A stretch of DNA of 64,000 bases from Pseudomonas frederiksbergensis (GTDB lineage: Bacteria > Pseudomonadota > Gammaproteobacteria > Pseudomonadales > Pseudomonadaceae), in assembly GCF_001952935.1 (NCBI RefSeq), contig NZ_CP018319.1:4980001-5044000 (forward strand), written 5' to 3'. The notes under the pieces are model-generated. The model searched no databases, had not been told where the DNA came from, and saw nothing but the letters and a program-made list of their open reading frames with translations. Shown here one piece after another: positions 41,207 through 48,786 of this stretch (its first letter is position 1; each line of letters opens with the position of its first letter). Position numbers and translations under genes: made by a program.

Positions 41207-43834
41207 ATGACATCCAAGCGCACTTCCAATCCCCCCTCCGGCATGGTCAGGGTGCGCGGCGCCCGGGAACACAATCTGAAAAACGTCGATGTCGACATCC
41301 CCCGGGATGCCTTGGTGGTGTTCACTGGCGTGTCCGGTTCGGGGAAATCGTCGTTGGCGTTCTCGACCCTCTACGCCGAAGCGCAACGCCGCTATTTCGA
41401 ATCCGTGGCGCCTTATGCGCGGCGCCTGATCGATCAGGTCGGCGTGCCGGATGTCGACTCCATCGAAGGCTTGCCGCCGGCGGTGGCGCTCCAGCAACAA
41501 CGGGGAACGCCGAGCACGCGCTCTTCGGTGGGCAGCGTGACGACGTTGTCGAGCCTGATCCGCATGCTGTACTCCCGGGCCGGCAGTTACCCGCCGGGGC
41601 AACCGATGCTGTATGCGGAAGATTTTTCGCCCAATACGCCTCAGGGCGCGTGCCCCGAATGTCATGGGTTGGGGCGGGTGTATGAAGTCACCGAAGCGTT
41701 GATGGTGCCGGACCCGAGTCTGACCATTCGCCAGCGCGCGGTCGCCTCCTGGCCCACCGCCTGGCAGGGACAGAACCTGCGCGACATTCTGGTGACGATG
41801 GGTTACGACGTCGATAAACCGTGGCGCGATCTGCCGAAAAAACTGCGCGACTGGATTCTCTTCACCGAAGAAACACCCACGGTGCCGGTGTATGCCGGGC
41901 TCACCCCCGAAGAAACCAGAGTCGCGCTCAAACGCAACATGGAACCGAGTTACCAGGGCACGTTCACCGGCGCCCGGCGCTACATCCTGCACACCTTCAG
42001 CCATTCCCAAAGCGCACTGATGAAGAAGCGTGTCGCGCAATTCATGCTCGGCAGCCCGTGCCCGTTGTGCGACGGCAAACGGCTCAAGCGCGAGGCGCTG
42101 TCGGTGACCTTTGCCGGTTACGACATCGGCGAACTGTCGCAGATGCCATTGCTGCAAGTGGCCGAAGTCTTGAAACCAGTCGCCGCTCATAGCTATCTCG
42201 AACAGGCCGAGGCAGTGGGCGAAGTGCTGACGCACGACCAGACCCGCGAAGCCCGCGAGCAACGAGTGGCCCACGGCGCCAGTGGTCACGCTAACGCGCC
42301 GGATGTACGCCACACACCGAACCTGTCGGTGGAGAAACGCCTGGCCGCGCAGCGGATCGCTCAGGACTTGCTGGAACGGGTCAGCACGTTGACCGATCTG
42401 GGGCTTGGTTACCTGGCGCTGGACCGCAGCACGCCGACGCTGTCGTCCGGTGAATTGCAGCGCCTGCGCCTGGCGACGCAATTGGGTTCGCAGTTATTCG
42501 GCGTGATCTACGTGCTGGATGAACCGTCAGCCGGATTGCATCCGGCGGATGGCGAAGCCTTGTTCGAAGCACTGCAACGCTTGAAAGCTGCCAGTAACAC
42601 CTTGTTTGTGGTCGAGCATGACCTGGAAACCATGCGCCGCGCCGATTGGTTGATCGATGTCGGCCCGGCGGCCGGCGAGCATGGCGGCCAAGTCCTGTAC
42701 AGCGGGCCACCGCCAGGGTTGGCCGGGATAACGAACTCCCAGACCCGCGCCTACCTGTTCGCCGAGCAAGTCACCCAATCACGTGTCAGCCGAAAGGCGA
42801 CCGATTGGTTGCGACTCGAAGGCATCACCCGCAACAACCTGAACAACCTCAGCGCCGAGTTTCCACTGGGCTGTTTCACCTCGGTGACCGGTGTCTCCGG
42901 TTCCGGCAAATCGAGCCTGGTCAGTCAGGCGTTGCTGGAACTGGTGGGTGCGCATCTTGGGCGTGCGGCAAGTGACAGCGAGCCGCAAGAGTTGAGCCTT
43001 GAGGACGACGCACCGCAAGTCAGCGGCGGACAGGTCACGGCGGGGCTGGAATCGATCAAGCGCCTGGTGCAAGTCGATCAGAAACCCATCGGCCGCACGC
43101 CGCGCTCGAACCTGGCGACCTACACCGGGCTCTTCGACAACGTGCGCAAACTGTACGCCGCCACGCCTGAAGCCCAGGCCGAGGGTTACGACGCGGGCCA
43201 GTTTTCCTTTAACGTCGCCAAGGGGCGATGCCCGACGTGCGAAGGTGAAGGCTTTGTCAGCGTCGAGTTGCTGTTCATGCCCAGCGTCTATGCCCCGTGT
43301 TCGACCTGCCACGGCGCGCGCTACAACCCCGAGACGCTGGCAATCATCTGGCAAGGGTTGAACATCGCCCAGGTGTTGCAACTGACGGTGGACGAGGCGG
43401 TCACGGTGTTTGCCGAGCAACCGGGTATCCGCCGCTCGCTCGAGGTATTGCGCGATATCGGCCTGGGTTACCTGCGCCTCGGTCAGCCGGCGACCGAGTT
43501 GTCGGGCGGTGAAGCCCAGCGGATCAAACTGGCCACCGAACTGCAACGCAACCAGCGCGGGGCAACCTTGTATGTGCTCGACGAGCCCACCACCGGTTTG
43601 CACCCACGGGATGTCGATCGCTTGCTCGAACAGTTGAATACGCTGGTGACGGCGGGGCATACGGTGATCGTCGTCGAACATGAAATGCGCGTGGTGGCGC
43701 AGAGTGACTGGGTGATCGACATCGGCCCCGGTGCGGGGGATCAGGGCGGAAAGATTGTTGTGGCAGGCACACCGCAGAAGGTTGCCAAGAGTAAAAAGAG
43801 CCGGACGGCGCCTTTTTTGGCCAGAATCCTTTGA
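41207..43834 (+). CDS. UvrA2-like ABC ATPase (short UvrA)
   Basis: 875 residues with two ABC units. Walker A sites read GVSGSGKSSLAFSTLYAEAQ and GVSGSGKSSLVSQALLE; signatures are LSSGELQRLRLATQLG and LSGGEAQRIKLATELQ; Walker B is YVLDEPSAGLHP and YVLDEPTTGLHP. Zinc cysteines occur at CPECHGLG, CPLCDGKR, CPTCEGEG and CSTCHGARY. It is shorter than UvrA and fits the UvrA2 group, which are linked to drug or damage tolerance in some bacteria. It stands alone, without uvrB or a transporter gene, so its partner is unknown. Confidence 0.88.
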   Translation: MTSKRTSNPPSGMVRVRGAREHNLKNVDVDIPRDALVVFTGVSGSGKSSLAFSTLYAEAQRRYFESVAPYARRLIDQVGVPDVDSIEGLPPAVALQQQRGTPSTRSSVGSVTTLSSLIRMLYSRAGSYPPGQPMLYAEDFSPNTPQGACPECHGLGRVYEVTEALMVPDPSLTIRQRAVASWPTAWQGQNLRDILVTMGYDVDKPWRDLPKKLRDWILFTEETPTVPVYAGLTPEETRVALKRNMEPSYQGTFTGARRYILHTFSHSQSALMKKRVAQFMLGSPCPLCDGKRLKREALSVTFAGYDIGELSQMPLLQVAEVLKPVAAHSYLEQAEAVGEVLTHDQTREAREQRVAHGASGHANAPDVRHTPNLSVEKRLAAQRIAQDLLERVSTLTDLGLGYLALDRSTPTLSSGELQRLRLATQLGSQLFGVIYVLDEPSAGLHPADGEALFEALQRLKAASNTLFVVEHDLETMRRADWLIDVGPAAGEHGGQVLYSGPPPGLAGITNSQTRAYLFAEQVTQSRVSRKATDWLRLEGITRNNLNNLSAEFPLGCFTSVTGVSGSGKSSLVSQALLELVGAHLGRAASDSEPQELSLEDDAPQVSGGQVTAGLESIKRLVQVDQKPIGRTPRSNLATYTGLFDNVRKLYAATPEAQAEGYDAGQFSFNVAKGRCPTCEGEGFVSVELLFMPSVYAPCSTCHGARYNPETLAIIWQGLNIAQVLQLTVDEAVTVFAEQPGIRRSLEVLRDIGLGYLRLGQPATELSGGEAQRIKLATELQRNQRGATLYVLDEPTTGLHPRDVDRLLEQLNTLVTAGHTVIVVEHEMRVVAQSDWVIDIGPGAGDQGGKIVVAGTPQKVAKSKKSRTAPFLARIL

Positions 43835-44008
43835 TCGTTACCGCGCGGGACGATCGGTTCACGTACCGTCCGGCGTGCGCCGGATTTTGTCCAGCCGTTC
43901 ACTCGAGCATAGGCGACTCATTCGATGGAACGTTGTTTGCGCAGCGGCTTCGAATCTTCAAGGCCCGACTGTTTCAGCCGCGCATGTGCAGTGATGAACG
44001 AGGTACTT

Positions 44009-44197
44009 ATGAACGATGACAGTGATCTTGAGGAAAACGCAAAAACCCCCGAACCGGAAAGCGCAGACAAAGCGGTCGACCAGAAGCAACGCCACACCGA
44101 TAACGACAACGAGTTCAGCCCGGGCTTCAAGCCGAATCCCGACCGGCCCAAACCCGGGGATGACACCGATGCCGATATCGATACTGATGGTGGTTAG
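44009..44197 (+). CDS. Small acidic disordered protein (62 residues)
   Basis: From ATG 44009 (GAGG six bases upstream) the product is very rich in Asp, Glu, Pro and Asn, with no hydrophobic core: MNDDSDLEENAKTPEPES ... DDTDADIDTDGG. It is probably intrinsically disordered. A longer frame from 43925 has no RBS. A strong terminator follows directly. Function unknown. Confidence 0.65.
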   Translation: MNDDSDLEENAKTPEPESADKAVDQKQRHTDNDNEFSPGFKPNPDRPKPGDDTDADIDTDGG

Positions 44198-44207
44198 TCA
44201 GGAACTG

Positions 44208-44237
44208 AAAAGGCCGCATCAAACGATGCGGCCTTTT
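44208..44237. terminator. Bidirectional terminator
   Basis: AAAAGGCCGCATC (44208-44220), loop AAAC, GATGCGGCCTTTT (44225-44237). It serves the convergent small acidic protein and DUF4142 genes. Confidence 0.9.
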
Positions 44238-44247
44238 CGTGGGAGGG

Positions 44248-44769
44248 TTATTTGTCTGGATGAGCAGCCTGGAGCTTTTTCGCCATTTGCAGATGTTTCT
44301 CCAGCGCCGGCAGCATTTTCTGCGCGAACCCTTTCAGATCAGTGGCGCCTTTGGTTTTGTCGTCCGTTACGGTGTTGGCTTCTTTCTTGAACAGCTCAAT
44401 GGTGTCTTCATGGGCTTTCACCTGATTGTTGGCGTAGGCCGCGTCGAAAGATTCATCGCGCAAGTCGAGGATTTTCTCTTTCGCCTGTTTGACTATCGTC
44501 GTGCTGTCCGGTACCTCGATGTCGTGCTTTTTCGCCAGCGCCGCCAGTTCATCGTTGGCCTTGGAATGGTCGGTGATCATCATGTTGGCGAATGCCTTGA
44601 TGTCCGCCGATGAGCTTTTTTCCAGGGCCAATCGGCTCGTTTCGACTTCCGCGATACCACCCGCGGCCGCCTTGTCGACGAAGTCATTGGAAGTGGCAGC
44701 GAAAGCCGTGCCCATGCTGGTGCTCAAGGCAACGGCCAACGTGAGGTGGCGCAGGGTAAATCCGTCCAT
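44248..44769 (-). CDS. DUF4142 domain periplasmic protein
   Basis: 173 residues. A signal peptide (LTLAVALSTSMGTAFA) precedes the DUF4142 helical pattern: NDFVDKAAAGGIAEVETSRLALEKSSSADIKAFANMMITDHSKANDEL, with the later HEDTIELFKKEAN. This ferritin-like helical family is common and induced under stress in several bacteria, with role unsettled. The mature part is lysine/alanine-rich. Confidence 0.9.
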   Translation of the reverse strand: MDGFTLRHLTLAVALSTSMGTAFAATSNDFVDKAAAGGIAEVETSRLALEKSSSADIKAFANMMITDHSKANDELAALAKKHDIEVPDSTTIVKQAKEKILDLRDESFDAAYANNQVKAHEDTIELFKKEANTVTDDKTKGATDLKGFAQKMLPALEKHLQMAKKLQAAHPDK

Positions 44770-44986
44770 TGGTTATTCTCCACACAGGTTTTCATGGGCG
44801 ATCGATTGATCGTTAACCTGTGGATGCCGACGAGCGGGCAAAGGTTTTATTGCGTTTACGGCAGGGCGACGAACGGGCACCGCTGGTCTGATAGGCGGTC
44901 GACAGAACGGGCTAACCGAGGCCATTCTGATAGTTGGTGAACGCCATTGATCGCGTTTGCCTCCGATCAACAAACGGAGGTGTTCC

Positions 44987-45229
44987 ATGCCGGTGCCACA
45001 CGACCTTTATCAGGATCTCAAACTTTCAAAGGAAGATATCCAGCAAAAACGCACCAAGGATCCATTACTGGATTCACTGATCAACAAGTATTCACAGGCG
45101 GATGCTGAGGTCGTAAAGGCCGAAACCGCCAAATCGGATGCGCCCAGCGATGACGCATTGAAGAAACTCAAGGAGAAGCGCGTGCAGGTTAAGCAAAAGA
45201 TCGTTGATCGGCTCCAGACGCCGTCCTGA
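44987..45229 (+). CDS. DUF465 (YdcH-like) small protein
   Basis: 80 residues from ATG 44987, with ACGGAGG upstream. The pattern DPLLDSLINKYSQADAEVVKAE and LKKLKEKRVQVKQKIVDRLQ is the helical hairpin of DUF465/YdcH proteins. Soluble and lysine-rich. Function not established. Confidence 0.8.
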   Translation: MPVPHDLYQDLKLSKEDIQQKRTKDPLLDSLINKYSQADAEVVKAETAKSDAPSDDALKKLKEKRVQVKQKIVDRLQTPS

Positions 45230-45376
45230 CGCGCCCTGTCTGGTCACCGACGATCGGTGACTGAAAAATTGGAACGGCGATAAATACCGGCACCTCGAAT
45301 GTTCAGGGTCCGAATCTACGGCTCCATGCGAGGTGCCCCATGAATCCAGGATTCGCCAGCTGCTACATTATTGAGC
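45230..45376. other. Gap with inverted repeat
   Basis: GGCACCTCG (45289-45297) and CGAGGTGCC (45329-45337) form a spaced inverted repeat between convergent genes. It lacks a T-run, so its role is unclear. Confidence 0.4.
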
Positions 45377-46468
45377 TTACTTTTGTAACGCCGTACTGAG
45401 TGGTAAACGCGCCATGTGTCTGGCCTTCAACGACCCGAAATACAACCAGTCTCCATACTCGCGAACGGTGGTGATCGGCGAATAGTTGTCGCGGCTACCG
45501 TCCTGCAAGTTGGCGATCACTTTGCCGTCCAGATCCAGGCCCAGGGCGAAGGCGCGTTTCTCCACCGGCTTAGGCAGGAAAGTCATGGCCCGCACAATCA
45601 TCTTGCGCACGAATGGATGCGGCGCGGTGGCATCGAGCAAGGCATTGCGCGGCGCATAGAGCGCCACCCAGAAGCGGTCGCGACCATTGAACGCGAGGTT
45701 GTCCGGCAACCCTGGCAGGTTGTCGATGAATAGATCACGGGTGCCGGCTTTCGGCCCGCTCAACCAGTAGCGACTGATGCGATAGGCGCCCGTTTCGTTG
45801 ACCAACACGAAGGCATCGTCCGGTCCCAACGTCACGCCGTTGGCGAATTCCAGCTTGTCCAGCAAGACCGCGGTCTTGCCAGTCTGGAAGTCATAACGCA
45901 GCAAGCGGCCATCGCCGCCGTGCTCGATGATCGCGTCGCCGTCACTGCCGTAGCCAAAGCGGCTGGAGGCATCGCTGAAATAGGCGTAATGCCCGGACTT
46001 GTCGATTACCACGTCGTCGGTGAAACCGAAGGGCACGCCGTTGGCGGCTGTGGTCAATGGAATCAACCGGCCCTGGACATCCAGTGACAGCAAGCCCTTG
46101 ACTCCGTCGGCAATCACCAGCATCCCGTTGGGATGACGGGCCAGCCCCAAGGGTCTGCCGCCCGTATCGGCCAGGACCTTGGTGACCTTGCCGTCGAGGC
46201 TGGTACGGATCAATCGGCCGTCATGCAAACCCGTGATGAGCGCGTCTTCCTCCAGCAGCAACGCTTCCGGGCCGTCGATATCAGCGGCGCCAACGCGCTC
46301 CACACCTTTGAGGCGCTGATTGTCGGCATAGATGCCGCTGGTGAGGGAGGGCGCCGGTGACGGTGTCCAGGCCACCGGTTGTACCTTGGTCGGCATCAGT
46401 AGCAGAAAGGCGCCGATGGCAATGATCAGCAGCAATACCATATGGCGAAACCTGGCGGTTCGACTCAC
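45377..46468 (-). CDS. SMP-30/strictosidine-synthase-like beta-propeller protein
   Basis: 363 residues from GTG 46466-46468, which overlaps the desaturase stop (GTGA) and has AGGAG seven bases upstream. An N-terminal hydrophobic anchor (HMVLLLIIAIGAFLLLMP) leads to a six-bladed-propeller pattern: DIDGPEALLLEEDALITGLHDGRLI, GRPLGLARHPNGMLVIADGVKGLL, NGVPFGFTDDVVIDKSG and DKLEFANGVTLGPDDAFVLVNETG. Such proteins are metal-dependent lactonases or hydrolases. Coupling to a lipid-modifying enzyme hints at a shared pathway. Confidence 0.85.
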   Translation of the reverse strand: MSRTARFRHMVLLLIIAIGAFLLLMPTKVQPVAWTPSPAPSLTSGIYADNQRLKGVERVGAADIDGPEALLLEEDALITGLHDGRLIRTSLDGKVTKVLADTGGRPLGLARHPNGMLVIADGVKGLLSLDVQGRLIPLTTAANGVPFGFTDDVVIDKSGHYAYFSDASSRFGYGSDGDAIIEHGGDGRLLRYDFQTGKTAVLLDKLEFANGVTLGPDDAFVLVNETGAYRISRYWLSGPKAGTRDLFIDNLPGLPDNLAFNGRDRFWVALYAPRNALLDATAPHPFVRKMIVRAMTFLPKPVEKRAFALGLDLDGKVIANLQDGSRDNYSPITTVREYGDWLYFGSLKARHMARLPLSTALQK

Positions 46469-47610
46469 GCGCTGACTCCTGCCGGGGCCCACTGTTTTTG
46501 CGCCAGCTCGCGCAATGTCAGCATCGAAGCTGCCGATTCACGATCGATGCGGCGCTTGAGCAGCAGTCGATTGGCAATGCGCATCGCCAGGCTGCTGAAC
46601 TGATACTCCAGGGTGCGGACAAAGCGTGTGCTATCGCCTCGGGCCTCGCATTCGTAAGTCACCACCAAAGACAACCCGTGATCGTCATGGGCCCAGGCAC
46701 TCCAGCGGCGTCCTGGCAGGTATTCGTTAACCTCCCAGTGCAGGTGTCCCTCACGCCCGCCGGCCTTGATGTCTTCCTCGAACCGCCCACCGGCCTGCAG
46801 CGGACCGCTCTGGCCATTGACCTTCAGAGACGAGGGATGCCACTCCGGCCAACGGGTCACGGTGCAGGCATAGGCGAGCACGTCAATCGGGTCTCCAGCA
46901 ATGTCGATGTGATGCTGCATGCAGGTCATGGGCGTTCTCGTCGAGTGCAGGTCAGTCGGCTCCGGTTCCCAATAGAGGGTGCCGAACAGGTAGTCCATCA
47001 GCGGCAAAACGATGTTGAAATTGCGCTCCTGCATCAGCTCACGACGGTGATGCAGTTCATGCAGGCGGCGCATCTGGCAGATCCACGGCAACCGTGTGAG
47101 GAGGTTTTCCGGCGGCAGGTGCTCGCAGGCATGGAACACTTCGTAGGCCAGGTAGCCGAGGACCAGGCAGCCGCCGATCAACCCGGCGACGTTGGCATCG
47201 AACTGCTTGAACAGCCACCAGACGGGCAGGGTGATGACGAGCGTGTGCAACACGATCAGCCAGGCTGGAAACAGAATCACCCGCCAGTCTCGCGCCGTTT
47301 CGTAGGTCATGTGTCCAGGGGCGAAAAAGCTGTGATGGTCGCCGGCATGGCGGGCATAGAACATTCGCGCGAAGTTCTTTTTGTGATGTCCCAAGTGCCG
47401 ATGGGCCATGTACACGCCGAAGTTGAAAAACAACAACGTCAACGGCACCGCCAGCCATTGCAGTGGCTGAACCTGGTGCACCGTGCTCCAGAATCCGCCG
47501 ATGGCCAGCAAGCCGAACAGCAGCACAAAAGTGCCGTGCAGCCATGGGTTGTAGAGCGGATGAATTGCAGCGCGGTAGCGGGCGCGGAATGCTTCGGTGG
47601 TCTGCCTCAC
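46465..47610 (-). CDS. Sterol desaturase/fatty acid hydroxylase fused to SRPBCC domain
   Basis: About 381 residues. The N-terminal ~225 residues are membrane-bound, with the histidine clusters of the desaturase family: HRHLGHH, HAGDHHSFF, HACEHL and RLHELHHRR, which hold two irons. The C-terminal ~145 residues read as an SRPBCC (START/polyketide cyclase-like) pocket: PIDVLAYACTVTRWPEWHPSSLKVNGQSGPLQAGGRFEEDIK. Two GTG starts (47619 and 47610) are possible; AGGTGA sits six bases before the second. It likely oxidises a lipid or other hydrophobic substrate held by its own binding domain. Confidence 0.85.
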   Translation of the reverse strand: MRQTTEAFRARYRAAIHPLYNPWLHGTFVLLFGLLAIGGFWSTVHQVQPLQWLAVPLTLLFFNFGVYMAHRHLGHHKKNFARMFYARHAGDHHSFFAPGHMTYETARDWRVILFPAWLIVLHTLVITLPVWWLFKQFDANVAGLIGGCLVLGYLAYEVFHACEHLPPENLLTRLPWICQMRRLHELHHRRELMQERNFNIVLPLMDYLFGTLYWEPEPTDLHSTRTPMTCMQHHIDIAGDPIDVLAYACTVTRWPEWHPSSLKVNGQSGPLQAGGRFEEDIKAGGREGHLHWEVNEYLPGRRWSAWAHDDHGLSLVVTYECEARGDSTRFVRTLEYQFSSLAMRIANRLLLKRRIDRESAASMLTLRELAQKQWAPAGVSA

Positions 47611-47716
47611 TGCAATCACCTGTCGTTATTGTTATCTCCAGCAGATTAGACGATCCCGGCGTTTTGGCTGGCCCAACCTTGAGGACACAACCGCCATGCT
47701 TCGGTGTAAACCGGAT

Positions 47717-48580
47717 TCAGGTCAGCGGGTTCCAGCGTTGCGACCAGTCATCGTCGGATTTGATCACTTCGCGCAGCAGGTCGAAGGCTTGTTGCAGGGT
47801 CGCCGAGTCGCGGTCGCGGGAGTAAACCAGATAGGTCGGGTAGCTGAATTCGGGGGCTTTGGGCACTTGCTCCAGCACACCGCTTTGCAGATAACTCTGG
47901 ACCACCCGAGTGCGAAAGTAGCCGCTGCCGCCGTTTTCCAGAATGTACTGCAAGCCCAGTGGGCCAAGGTTGAAGCTCAGCGCGGCTTTGGCTTTTTCCG
48001 GCAGGGCTGCATCGTGTTGACGGCGAAAGTCCGGGCCCCAGTCGATGTACACGTAGGGATCAGGTCGTGCGGCCAGGCGGATGAGGACCAGTTTTTCTTC
48101 CAGCACCTGTTCGACTTGCAAGCGTGGCCAATACTCGGGCTGGTAAACCAGCGCCGCATCCAGCACCCCCAGTTCCAGCTGGCGCAGCAGGTTTTCACCG
48201 TCACGGATTTCCATGCGCAGGGCGTGGCTGGGGATCTTCTCGCGTAGCGCGCCGGCCCAACTGAGCATCAGCGGATTGCACAGGCTGACCTCGCCACCGA
48301 TGTGCAACACGTCGCGATAACCCTCGGGCAACGGCAAGTCCCGGCGCGCCGCTTCCCAGGTTTCGACCAGTTGATTGGCGTAGACCACGAAGGCTTCACC
48401 GTTCGGCGTCAGACGCGCACCGGCGCGGTTGCGCACGAACAGGGTGCTCCCGAGTTGGCTTTCCAGTTTTTGCACGCGCGCGGTGATCGCGGTCTGGGTG
48501 ACGTGGAGTTTTTCGGCGGCTGCGGCAAGGCTGCCGTGGCGGACGATTTCCAGAAAGGTGCGGGCGAGATCGATATCCAT
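47717..48580 (-). CDS. LysR family transcriptional regulator
   Basis: 287 residues from ATG 48578-48580. The helix-turn-helix is MDIDLARTFLEIVRHGSLAAAAEKLHVTQTAITARVQKLESQLGSTLFVRN, and the effector domain follows (DVLHIGGEVSLCNPLMLSW; LELGVLDAALVYQPEYWP). It runs in the same direction as the desaturase gene 106 bases downstream, rather than divergently, so control of that gene is possible but not shown. Confidence 0.9.
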   Translation of the reverse strand: MDIDLARTFLEIVRHGSLAAAAEKLHVTQTAITARVQKLESQLGSTLFVRNRAGARLTPNGEAFVVYANQLVETWEAARRDLPLPEGYRDVLHIGGEVSLCNPLMLSWAGALREKIPSHALRMEIRDGENLLRQLELGVLDAALVYQPEYWPRLQVEQVLEEKLVLIRLAARPDPYVYIDWGPDFRRQHDAALPEKAKAALSFNLGPLGLQYILENGGSGYFRTRVVQSYLQSGVLEQVPKAPEFSYPTYLVYSRDRDSATLQQAFDLLREVIKSDDDWSQRWNPLT

Positions 48581-48626
48581 GGGGCGGCCGGTGCGGGAGG
48601 TGCGCCATTGTAAGAGCACCGCTCAC

Positions 48627-48761
48627 CTGTGGCGAGGGAGCTTGCTCCCGCTGGGGCGCGAAGCGGCCCCAAAACCTGTCGCCACGATTTTCCAGATACG
48701 CTCCCGTCGGATGGTTTACGGCTGCTGCGCATCCGAACGGGAGCAAGCTCCCTCGCCACAG
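48627..48761. repeat. REPIN-like inverted pair, class B
   Basis: Perfect 24-bp inverted arms at 48627-48650 and 48738-48761, with core GGCGAGGGAGCTTGCTCCCG, matching the pair at 38656. Confidence 0.9.
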
Positions 48762-48786
48762 TTTCCCCTTTCACTTGGCTATTCGT

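Noticed and set aside
41195..42481. Leftward 428-residue open frame
   Set aside because: Antisense to UvrA2 with its Walker motifs; no motifs of its own.
45340..45399. 19-codon rightward frame after GAGGTGCC
   Set aside because: Too short, overlaps the 3' end of the SMP-30-like gene, and composition shows nothing; possible chance RBS.
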